DNA of 64,000 nt from Symbiodinium natans (Eukaryota > Sar > Dinophyceae > Suessiales > Symbiodiniaceae): the NCBI GenBank assembly GCA_905221605.1, contig CAJNDS010000001.1, positions 564,025-628,024 of the forward strand, given 5' to 3'. Made by a program: the position numbers and the translations under genes. Positions 24,601-36,600 of this stretch are shown here, in pieces (position 1 is the stretch's first letter; each line of letters begins with the position of its first letter). Under the pieces are notes generated by a model that had not been told where the DNA came from, did no database searches, and worked only from the letters and a program-made list of their open reading frames with translations.

Positions 24601-27600
24601 GGAATTCAGAATTCGAAATAGAATCGAAAACAAAATCAAAAACAATTCGTAACAACAATCGGAGCATCAAAGCAAAAATCGTACAATAAACTTGTGAATA
24701 AAACATCAAAATAAAATCGAGATATATCGTGAGACCGATGTTTCGGCGTTTTTCCGCGGAGAACACATCGGAGAAAAAATCGGGAAAAAAGAACACGAGC
24801 AGACGGCAATTGAAAATCGAAAAATCAAAGTTTTCAAAACCCTAAACCCTAAACCCTAAACCCTAAACCCTAAACCCTAAACCCTAGACCCTAGACCCTA
24901 GACCCTAAACCCTAAACCCTAAACCCTAAACCCTAAACCCTAAACCCTAAACCCTAGCCTTGAACCCCAAACCCAATACAAACTCTGTGCATGGAGCCTC
25001 GGGGTCCGCCTCTGGGGGAGGTTGCCCCTCCTCTTCCTCGTAGAAGAACGCCGAGGATCGGGCTGGGGTTAGGGGTTCGGGGTTTAGGGATTAGGGTTTA
25101 GGGTTTAGGGTTTAGGGTTTAGGGTTTAGGGGTTCGGGGTTTAGGGATTAGGGTGGGGATGTTCCCCCTGATACTAACAGTCCTGAATCGGGAATATATT
25201 CAGGAATACTGTCATCCCTACTAAGGACTGTTAGTATAAGGGGGAACAAGATTAGGGCTTGTTCCCCCTCCCCTGCCAGAGCAAGTTCGATCGCGAGGCG
25301 CAGTTGTCATTCATGGCCCCTGAAAATCAAGACCCTCCCGAACCCAACAGACGATCTTAGTAATGCTGAGCCCTGCTTCGGAGTAGACACTGGAAAAAGA
25401 GCATATGCTTTGTAGGGATGAGTAGCTAGAATAGGAACCCTGTCCCGACAAAGTATTGCAGTATAGTACTCCAAAACCCCAGGCTGGGATCTTCAATGGC
25501 GCGCTTGAGGTCTCACATCTACCTGCCCCAGTTCTCTAAACGGTTAGGGTTTAGGGCTTAGGGGTTAGGGTTTGGGGTTTGGGGTTTAGGGTTTAGGGTT
25601 CGGGTTGAGGGTTCAGGGTTTAGGGTCTAGCATGTAGTTGAGAGGCCTGAAACCCGAAACCTGAAACCCTAAACCCTAAACCCTAATGCCTAAACCCTAA
25701 ACTAAACCCTAAACTCAGTTCTGGCCACATCCCCGGAGGCTCCTCTTCCTTCGCTGCTTTCGCGGCCTCGGCCTACACAGAAGTCCATGATCAGTTTGCA
25801 AAGCAAAAGGTTTAGGGTTTAGGGTTTAGGGTTTAGGGTTTAGGGTTTAGGGTTTAGGGTTTAGGGTTTAGGGTTTAGGGTTTAGGGTTCTTCAACATCT
25901 TGAAGCCTAAGCCCGAAACCCTAGAGCTGGAGTTTAGGCAGATATACTTGTAGCCCCAAACAGCTGCACGTGAACCTTCAGGCACGTCCACACCCCCTAA
26001 ACCCTAAACCCGAAATCCCTAAACCCTAAACCCTAAATCCCTAAACCCTAAACCCTAAACCCTAAATCCCTAAACCTTAAACCCTAAACCCTAAACCCAA
26101 AACCCTTAACCCCTAAAACCCTAAACCCCGATCTCCCGGAAACTGGGGACTCGCAACCTGCCACAGGGAGTTCGCACGCACCCCTGACCTCTTGTTCAGG
26201 AACTCAAAGGGGTTTTAGGGGGTTTAGGGTTTAGGGTTTAGGGTTTAGGGTTTAGGGTTTAGGGTTTAGGGTTTAGGGTTTAGGGTTTAGGGGGGATTAG
26301 GGTGTAGGATTGGCGTACCCGGAGTACGCAATCGAGTGCCCTGATTCTGGTAGCACCATTTCCGGTTGTTGTTGCATCAGAGTGGCCGACTCTGGCTTCA
26401 CACCACGAATAGCTTCGTCGGACGCAGTCCCAGTAACGCGCTGCGTCCCCCTGCTTTTTTTGCTTACATGCCCCTGTTATCGGGGTTGCCACACACACAC
26501 ACAACGCGCAGCACCCGAGAGCCTAAACCCACCGACAAATGACATGTCGATGCCTCTGTGTGTATGGGCAATGTATATCGAAGTCAGCCCTGTAAGTGAC
26601 AGCTTCTTTCTGAAGCCCATGAATACTAGAATGCGGGCCCCCACACACTTGGTACACACTGGAGAAGAACGAGGCGTCGGTGCGTAGCTTTTGAGATGCC
26701 GAAATTCCCAGACCCCAATATACTTAAATCGCGAAACCATAAACCCAACTCGGTCCCTGCGTTTCAAGAATTCGCCACCCCAAACCAGCTAAACCACCCG
26801 AAGCCCCCCCAAAAAGAACCCAAACCCCCCAAACCCCCCAAACCCCCCAAAAAAAAAACAAACCCCCCAAAACCCCCAAAAAACCGGAAACAAAAACAAA
26901 TCCGAAACCAACAAACCTGAACCTAAGTCGTCCCACAGCCTCCTCTTCGGGTTTAAAGGTAAAAACCCCAAAACCCCCCAAAACCCCCAAAAAAAAACCC
27001 AAAACCCCAAAAACCCCAAACCCCCCCCCCCCCTCCCCCCAAAAAAACCCAAAAACCTAAGTCGTCCCACCGCCTCCTCCTTGCGGGCTTTGCGAACCTC
27101 GACTACTCGCTGCGCCACCTGCAAGACAGGGGGGGTCACTGAAAGCAAGCTTCGGGCTTTGATAGGGTTTAGGGTTTAGGAATTAGGGTTTAGGGTTTAG
27201 GGTTTCGGGTTTAGGCTTAAGGCTTTAGGGTTTAGGGTTGATAAACCCCAACCCCCCCCCGGCCCAAAACCCTGAACCCAAACCTCTCCCCCCCCCCCCC
27301 CCGGCCCAAAACCCTAAACCCCCTCAGCCCCGAACCCTTGACCTTCCACCCCTTCCTCCCCCCAACTCCTTCGGGGGACTCATTCAGGGAAACCACAAGC
27401 GGACTGCCTAGAGCCTCCTGAAGGCTCCCTGAGGCTATGGGGAGTCCCGCCGGGTGTCCAACAGTTCATGGCCTTTTGGCTGGCAAGTAGGGCGCGACAT
27501 GTTGCGGAAGAAGGCTAGGAGCCGTGCCTGTAGCTAACCTACTTCTAGGGTTTGCAACCCCACCCTCCAAGTAGTCCAGTTCAGGTCAAGATGTCTTCGG

Positions 27601-30600
27601 ATTGTGTGCAAGGCTGCTGAGGCTGGTTTCGAGATGAACGTTGAAGCCTTCAGGCGGTCCAGATGCCCTTTGGCCCTAAACCCTAAACCCTAAACCCTAA
27701 ACCCCAAACCCTAAACCCTAAACCTGAAGGTGCCTTTCTGTTTGTGGTCTGTTTACGAGCCACCAGACGTCCACCGAGTTGCGCTCAGAACCTTTTCGGT
27801 GCAAACCCTAGACCAAATCCTATACCCCATACCGGACTTGGCAGCCCAGTAACCATATTATAATAAGGGCACCCTTTTTGGGGTTGGCTATTTTATAAGG
27901 GGGCCCATATCCTAAAAATAGGGTAAAGAGTAAAGGGTACCACTGGGCTACCAAGCGGATCATGCTTTGAGTAAGAGAAAACAGCAATGCTTCCAAATTC
28001 CTGCTTGACGAGGCCTGCTTCCACATGCCATCGCCTGGCTGCCGGAGGGGCACCTGGCCAGTTGGACAGCGAAGCCCAGGGGGGTTCAGGGTTTGGGGGT
28101 TTGGGGTTTAGGGTTGAGGATGTAGGGTTTAGGGTTCGGGTTTAGGGTTTGGGGTTTGGGGCTTGGGGTTTGGGGTTTGGGGTGCTCGGGGTTTTCAGGG
28201 CTTTGCGGTTCAGAGTTTCTTTGGGCTTAGAGAGGTTTAAGGGCTTGAAATCTGGCGGGTGGGGGGGCATAGAGGGGGGAGGTTCCTTCCATCGTTTGAC
28301 CACTCCCCGAAACCCCAAACCCTAAACCCAAAAACCCAAACTTGCTAAACATGCTAAGCCCCACATTGATATGCTCCGAAGCCAGCGCGGAAGGTGCCAA
28401 GGGGTGGGCTCCACCCGAACCCTAAACCGCCTGAACTCGAAACACCCGAAGGTTTGGGGGGCTTTGGGTTCAGGGGCCCTTGGACCTGTTTACTTTTTCT
28501 TCTCTAGATTCTAGTTCGGGGCTGAGGGTTGAAAGTTTAGGACTCAAAAAGTTTAGGGTTTAGGGCTAGGGTTTAGGATTGGATTTTTAGGGCTTAGGGA
28601 CTGGAGAAGGTTTAGGGTCTGGTTCTTGCATCGGTCGAGCTGTAGGCGGCTGTGTGCCCTGGTAGAGCGGCTCACATCAGAAACCTTAAACCCTAAAACC
28701 TAACCCTAAACCCTAAAACCTAAACCCTAAACCCTAAACCCCAAACCCCAAACCCCAATCCAAGAACCATCCCCCCCTCCCCTCCCAGAGGTTGGCACCT
28801 CCACGATGCCGCGGTGGTAGCCGTCGTAGTCCGTCAAAGCCCGCTCCTGGCAAGCTTTTGAGGCCTTCGGGGGTGGTAGGGTTTAGGGTTTGGGGTTTAG
28901 GGTTTAGGGTTTAGGGTTCAGGGTTCAGGGTTCAGGGTTCAGGGTTCAGGGTTCAGGGTTCAGGGTTCAGGGTTTAGGGTTTAGGGTTTAGGGTTTAGGG
29001 TTTAGGGTTTGGGGTTTGGGGTTTGGGGTTTGGGCTTTATTGAAATTATTAAGGGTTCAGGTCCGGGGAAGTTTCGAGGAAAGTTTCGAGGAGTTTCGAG
29101 GAGTTTCAAGGAGCTTCTTTTTTGGGTTTTTCTTGAAAATTTCAAGTTACAGGGGGCTTGAGGGTTTAGGGTTTGGGGTTTAGGGCTTCCCAAAGCCCCA
29201 AACCCCAAACCCCAAACCCCAAACCCTAAAACCCAGCTCTCTCCTCAGCCAGGTACTTCTCATCGAACTCAGTGCTGAAGACCTGGCATGGTGTCGGGAG
29301 TTCCGGAATTGGATACCCATGCTCTGTCACTTCACGGGTCAGAAGTTGCAAGGGGTGCGTGCCCTGGTTCTTTATTAAGAACTAGCATAAACTTCCCTGA
29401 GTTCCGTATGAAGAACAAGTACAGAAGTGTCCCTACTCCCCTATATTAGTACCAGTATAGAAGTTCCCTAGCTCCCTGTTAGGTACTCGTACAGACGTTC
29501 CCTGGCTCCCGATTCGAGGACTAGCATAGAAGTCACAGAAGATGCTCCCTAAGCACAGAAGATGCTTGTAGGAGAGGGCCGGAGGCCGCACGCAGCCTCA
29601 AAGCTGTGAGATCCCTGCTTGGGTTCGTCTCTGTCAAAAGCTCCGTGGCTTGTATATAAACAGAAACGAAGCAGAGTTCCTAAGGGAGCTACAGCTAGTT
29701 CATCCTCCTAAGCCCTAAACTTCAACATACCTAAGCCCTACACGCTGAGAAGCATTGCTGCCACGACCTCGATGGGGTAGTCGGTGGGGTTGACCAGCCT
29801 CTAGCGGAACACATAAGGGGGCTGCCCGGCGCTTGGGGGTTTATGCTCCGCATGATGTCTAGTGGGGTCCAGACATAGGGCTGGGGGTCCATGCCGTGCC
29901 CAAGGACATCGTTTTCCAAAGCCGTCACGAGCCGCACTGTTTGCTGTGCCGCACCGTGCCTTTGCGCACCGAGATACCGGATTTTGGAGTTTAGGGTTTA
30001 TGGGGTTTAGGGTGCACCGGGGCACCATGGTAGCCTAACAATAAGGGTGCCCGGGGTACGACTGGGCATCTGAGTTCTTGCACTTCTTGCACCGGACATG
30101 TCATGGTCAACTAGCCCTAACCCTGGACCCTGGACCCTAGACCCTAGACCTTATAAACCTAAACCCTAAACCCTAAACCCTAACCCTAAACCCTAAACCC
30201 TAAACCCTAAACCCTAAACCCTAAACCCTAAACCCTAAACCCTAAACCCTAAACCCTAAACCCTAAACCCTAAACCCTAAACCCTAAACCCTAAACCCTA
30301 GCCCTAAACCTTAAACCCTTGCTACCAGGCAAGCCGCGCTCTTTCCTGAGAGGCGGGCCAGAACTCTTCCGAACATCCCTCGCCCTTGGGCATCACCTGG
30401 GCTTCGGGTTTCGGGGTTTAGGTTTTCGGGGTTTCGGGGTTTAAGAGGTTAAGGGTTTAGGGATTCGGGGTTGAGTTAGGCTTTGAGGGTTTTGGGGTTT
30501 TGGGTTTCAGGGCTTCGGGGTTTGGGGGGGGTCTAGGGTTGCGGGTTTTAGGGGCTTCAAGAGGGCGTTCAGGGTGTCGCTTTCATGCCTGAAGCTTTGT

Positions 30601-33600
30601 GGCCTGTGACAGCAGCCGCAGAGGCTTTCGTAAAGTCTGCAGCTCGAAACTCCACGCCCCAAAACCGTAGACCCCGAACACTAATTAAGCCACCATCCGC
30701 AAAAAGTCTAGAGCCAGGAGGGAGAGCAGGAGTGGAAGCAAAAAAGCAGCCTCAACTTGGCACCCCGGTTGAGCCCTAAACCCAAAACTCCTTTAAGACC
30801 GGCCTGCAATTGAAAGGGACGTGCAGATGTAGTTCTCGGAACATCTAAGGTTGAGGGCTCAGGGCCTAGGGAGTCTTGGGGGCTGCTTTGGGCTTGGGCT
30901 TTCGGTTTTTTTTTTGCCTTAGGGGGGCGCTTTGGGGTTGTGGGGGCTGGCCCGGGCCCGTCGTGATCCAAGTCGACGGCTTCGGGGGCTTCGGCTTGCT
31001 GAGATTTCCACCCCTTGCGTCCTAGGTAGGATAAGGGAGCCCCTTGAGAGGGAACCCTTCTGAACCCTCTTCGGGCTCTCTTAAACAGGGACCTTATTCA
31101 CAGGGTCTACATCCCCAAGGGTCCCCCTAATCCTATCCCCCCTTGCGCGGAACCCCTACATCGAGGGCTTTGGGTAAAGGATCTGTAGGGTCCTAAGGAG
31201 CCCGAGGCCCGAAACCCCTTCGAGGGAAAGGACAAGCCCCCGAAAGCGCTCTTCACCCTCGACCCCCCTAAACCCTAAACCCTAAAACCCTAAACCCCTA
31301 AAACCCAAAAACCCAAAAACCCAAAAACCCAAAAACCCAAAAACCCAAAAACCCAAAAACCCAAAAACCCAAAAACCCAAAAACCCAAAAACCCAAAAAC
31401 CCAAAAACCCAAAAACCCAAAAACCCTAAACCCTAAACCCTAAAGCCTAAAACAGAAGCAGAACAGGTCCTACTCCCTTTGCCCGAGGCCCCAGCAGGCC
31501 CAAGCTGGTAGCTCAGACTGGGCCTTGCATCAGGCGCGGAAAGACCACGCATACCAGGGTTTAGGGTTTAGGGTTTAGGGTTTAGGGTTTAGGGTTTAGG
31601 GTTTAGGGTTTAGGGCTTAATTAGGGTTTAGGGTTTCGGGTTTAGAGTTTCCAAGCCCCATCCCTTAACCCCTCAAGCCCTGCCTTTCCACCCGACAGGC
31701 TTACTTAGGGTGCAGCGGCTTCTGTACCAGGGGCCACGCCAAACAACCAGAGGCTTGTGGTTACAAGGGCGTGGGATTTAGGCCTCAAAACCTACCCCCA
31801 AACCCCCCCCCCCCCCCAAAAAAAAAAAAAAGAAGTCCACACCAGAGGCTAAGGCCTTAAGGGTTTCGCAGTTAGGGTTTTTTAACGTTAAAAAACCCTT
31901 TTAGGGTTTAGGGTTTTTAACGTTAAAAAAACCCTAAAGGCCTTAAGGGTTTCGCAGTTTTGGGTCTGGCATCTCCAGGCCTGACTTCCAGGCGGAGCAC
32001 GTCGCCGCGCCCCGTGACCTTGCGCGCATGCGGCTCTGCGACTCGACGGCTTGGGGGGGGGGGGGGGGGGAGGTTTAGGGTTTAGGGTTTAGGGTTTAGG
32101 GTTTAGGGTTTAGGGTTTAGGGTTTAGGGTTTAGGGTTTAGGGTTTAGGGTTTAGGGTTTAGGGTTTAGGGTTTAGGGTTTAGGGTTTAGGGTTTAGGGT
32201 TTAGGGTTTAGGGTTTAGGGTTGGCACTACACTGAACCCCAGAAACCCTACGAATCGGAAACCATAGAAAAAACCCTAAAACATGAACCCTACAAGCCCT
32301 AAACGCTGAGAGCTACACACCCTACGATGCCTAAGACTCTACAGGCCACAAACCTGGCTGTCCTGGGGTCTTGGCTGAGGGGGTTCTTCCTAGCTTGGGT
32401 TCAGGGTGGCGTGCCCTTGCTACGAAGCGTGGTTCTTCCGGCGTTTGTTGGGCTTCAGCATGTAGGAGGGCTTAGGGTTCTTAAGGTTCATGGAAGGGGG
32501 TCGAGGGTTTAGGGTTTAGGGTTTAGGGTTTAGGGTTTAGGGTTTAAGGTTTAGGGTTTAGGCTTTCAGGGTTAGGGTTTAGGGTCTCGCGCTTCAGGAT
32601 GTTGAGGCTTGGGGGCCTATAGGGCTGATGTCGTTTAGAGCGTTGAGGGTTTCAGGGTTTGAGTGTGATGGTTTCGGGCTTCTTGGTGGTATTACCCTAA
32701 ACCCTAAGTCTAGGGTAACTTACTATTACCACCCTTGGGGTGTCCTCCCCCCGCCCCCCTCCCACCCACCCACCCACACCACGAGACTGATCTGCTGCAA
32801 GGGGACAACGATGGACTTCCTGCGCTGGTTGTCCCGCATGCGGATCTGGAGCGTGCCTGGAGGGACAAGCGCTTCACCTAGGGTTTAGGGTTTAGGGTTT
32901 AGGGACCCTCAGCCCTCAAAGCCCAAACCTTAAGCCCTGAACCCTACGAGACTCTAGTTAAAGCGGTGTTCAGCCCCTCCTCTGGCCATCATACTCTAAG
33001 GCAGGAAACCCAAGAAGGGACCGCAACTCGGACAACCTGCCATCCAGGCCGCAATTCGACCGTTTAGGGTTCAGGGTTTTAGGGTTCAGGGTAAAGGGTC
33101 ATAGGGCTTAGGGCTTCGGGTTTAGAGCTCTGGTGGATTTCTAGGGTTCCAGGGTTCCAGGGTTCCAGGATTCTAGGTTCTAGAGTTCTAGAGTTCTAGG
33201 GTTCTAGGGTTCTACGGTTCTAGGGTTCTAGGGTTCTAGGGTTCTAGGGTTCTAGGGTTCTAGGGTTCTAGGTTTCTAGGGTTCTAGGGCTTACTTCTGA
33301 GGTTTCTACCCTAAACCCTAAACCCTAAACCCTAAACCCTAAACCCTAAACCCTAAACCCTAAACCCTAAACCCTAAACTTCTGAGTTCCGAGGGAAACC
33401 TGTAACCTTGCGAAGCGATGGGAGCCGCCACCGGCCTGTGAAGAGCTGCGCGCCGTCGGGGGCAAAGGAGGCTGTCAGCACCCTGGCGGGTTTAGGGTTT
33501 AGGGTTTAGGGTTTAGGGTTTAGGGTTTAGGGTTTGGGGTTTAGGGTTTAGGGATTTTGGCATTAAGGTCGGTCTTGGTGTTTAGGGTTGGTACGGGATT

Positions 33601-36600
33601 TGCCAGTCCAAGTGTTGATTGGGGTGCTGCAGAAGCACAAATGCAGTCAGCAACATCTGTACATGCAGGGTGTAGGTAGCTAGGGTCTAGGGCTTAGGCG
33701 GTTTAGGGTTTAAGGGGGGCTTTCAGCATACCCACATGTCACTTGAACCAGCCCCTTCTCTTGCGCTGTCCGGTCCTCTGCATGGGGCACGCCGACAGCC
33801 TTCTCCCCCTCTTCAAACAGCAAGTTCCACCCCCTAATTTTCCGCCAACACATGGCGGAATGGTAAGCCGAAGTGTTCGGAGAAGCTTATAGACCCCAAA
33901 CCCCCAAAACCCAAAACCCTAAACCCAAGAACCCTTTAACATTAGGTGAGGGGGGGCTAGCTTCCGGTGCAGCTGCTGTCGCACTCGTGGTCCAAAAACT
34001 CCCCCTCGTCTGGGGATAGGGCTTGTAGGGTTGAGCGTTCGCAGTTAGGGTTTAGAAGGTGTGGGTTCGAACCCAAAAAAAGAACCCTGACCCCTCTAAG
34101 GCCCTAAGCCCTGGGCCCTTCTGAACCCCAGCCCCTGCCCCCTTCCACCCCGCACCCCCCGCGCACCCTACTAAGCCCGAAACCCTAAACCCCCAGCCCC
34201 CTGCAGAGAAAGTGCGCCGGCGGAACTTCCGCTCGCCAGGTTGGAGGACGCCGCTGGAGGGCGTGAGGTCGAAGACGGACTGGACGCCAGGGTTTAGGGT
34301 TTAGGGTTTAGGGTTTAGGGTTTGGGGTTTTGGGGTTTTGGGGTTTTGGGGTTTTGGGGTTTTGGGGTTTTGGGGTTTTGGGGTTTTGGGGTTTTGGGGT
34401 TCTGGGGTTCTGGGGTTCTGGGGGTTCTGGGGTTCTGGGGTTCTGGGGTTCTGGGGTTCTGGGGTTCTGGGGTTCTGGGGTTTTGGGGTTTTGGGGTTTT
34501 GGGGTTTTGGGGTTTTGGGGTTTTGGGGTTTTGGGGTTTTGGGGTCAATGTCCCAGCAATATGCCTGGCATCATTTTGGGGGATCCCTTGTGATATCTGC
34601 TGAAAGGGGATACTTCTGTCATGAGCCGTCCTGGGACAGGCGCGAAGCTGCGGTTCAGGCTTTAGGGTAGGGGCTTGGGGTTTAGAGTTCCTAAACCCTA
34701 AGCCCTAAGCCCTGAGCCCTAAGCCCTAAGCCCTAAGCCCTAAGCCCTAAACCCTAAACCCTAAACCCTAAACCCTAAACCGCAGGGTGGTTTAGAGGCT
34801 TTTAGCTTCCTAGGCCTTGGAGGCTTTGGTGTGCTCGGGCCGGTTCAGAAGCTTGCGCTTGCCGAGCCGAGGTGTCCAATGCGCCAGGTCTTCACCCTGC
34901 CCCCCTTCAAGCTCTTGGGGTTTAGGGTTGAGCGTTTAGGGCTTAGGCTTCACTAGCCCCAAACTGACAAGAGATTCCATATAAGAGACTCTATGAGTCA
35001 AAAATAGCCAAAATACACCCTGAACCAATAAAGCCTCGAACTCTGAGCACTCGGAGCCCTGAAGCCCGAAATGCCCGGACCACCACCGGGTGCGCCTCGG
35101 ACGACCTGCCCAGGTGGCTCTTGGGCTCCACATAGGCCTTTGCATGGATGGGTCTTTAATGGATGCAGCCATTTATTTGGGGGCGTTTTGGGGGGTCTCG
35201 TGTGTTGTGGCTTTGGGGTGTAGGGTGCAGAAGCCAAAGCCTCATGATTTGGGGTTGCTACTGAGTTTTGTAACAGCAGCAAGCGCAGCCGGGAATCTCA
35301 AAGGGGGATCCAAAAAGAGCCCTCAACGACAAAAGTCTATTGAGCTGTCCTAAACCCTAAACCCTAAACCCCAAACCCGAAACCCTAAACCCTAAACCCT
35401 AAACCCAACACCCTAAACCCTAAACCCTAAAGCAAATCCGGATTCACACCTCCTGAACCCGTAAGCTTGGTTCCTGGGCGGCCTAGGGGGGGAGGAGGGG
35501 GGAGGGGGGGGTGTCCTCTGTTGCGTAGGAAGGCAGCCTTCCCTGAAGAAAATGGAGTAAGGGTCCAAGGGTCCTACCGGACCTCGTAGCGATGTACGCC
35601 CTGAAGCCTCCCTGAACCCTAAACCGCAAACCCCGAAACCCCTAAACCCCAACCCCTGAAGCCCAACCCTAAGCCGCTGGAGATCCTAGTATCATGGGTT
35701 CCCCCACCGCCCCCCCTCTATACTACCCCCCATACTTGAGGCATGCCTAACTAAGGGTATTTAAGGGGGGGAACCGAGCGGGGGGGGGGAGTAGGGGAAC
35801 CTATGAGAGTAAGCTCTGGAGTAGTAAGGGGCAGGCCCACTCCACAGGGATGGCTTTGTTGTTCTCGAAGGACAGCAGGGCACGCTTCCGGTGGCCTTTT
35901 AGGGTTTAGGGTTTAGGGCTAGGGTTCAGGGTTTAGGGTTTAGGGTTTGGGGTTTAGGGTTTAGGCTTTTTTGGGTTTAGGGTGAAGGGTTTAGGGTTTC
36001 GGGTTTAGGGTTTAGTTTTTAAGGTGAACACAAACCCCCAAACACCCGGCCATGCGCCCCACACATCTCTAAGCCCAAGATCCTGAAACCCTTGTCCCCG
36101 AGTTTAGGGTCCAGGGTTTATGGGTCTAGGTGTGGGGATGAGAGAGTGGGTGTAGTGCAGGGTTTCGGTTTCGGTTTAAGGGGTTAAGGGTTAAGGGTTA
36201 AGGGTTAAGGGTTTAGGGTTTAGGCGAACGAAAACCTCGTCCCCGAAACCTCCACAGCCCCCTGTGCCTACGATGATGCGGCCGAAGTCGATGGACCTTG
36301 TCGGACGGGCGTTGTCCCTTCAAACATTCCTCAATAGGACCCTCGTTTATGAAACATGACCCTAAGCCCCGCACCCGAAACCCAACACAACCCCTGGGCC
36401 CGCCCACTTCTTCAGGATTTCACTTCCCTACACCCACTTCAAGGAATCTTCACACGAACCAAAGGCCGAAAAAACCTGCAGGGCTTAGAGGATAGGGTTT
36501 AGGTTTAGGGTTTCGGGCTTCGGATCCAGGACACACACACACACACACACATGCACTAAACCCTAAACCCGAAACCCTAAACCCTAAACCCTAAACCCGA

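Noticed and set aside
32800..32880. Plus-strand exon (MDFLRWLSRMRIW)
   Set aside because: The minus reading has good splice sites, joins two other exons in frame and shows a beta-strand pattern.
33436..33482. WD40 repeat
   Set aside because: The fragment fits an MSP strand better and joins the PSSGVLQPGE exon in frame.
34315..34670. Gly/Phe/Trp-rich ORFs
   Set aside because: Pure translation of the TTTTGGGG octamer array, open in several frames on both strands.
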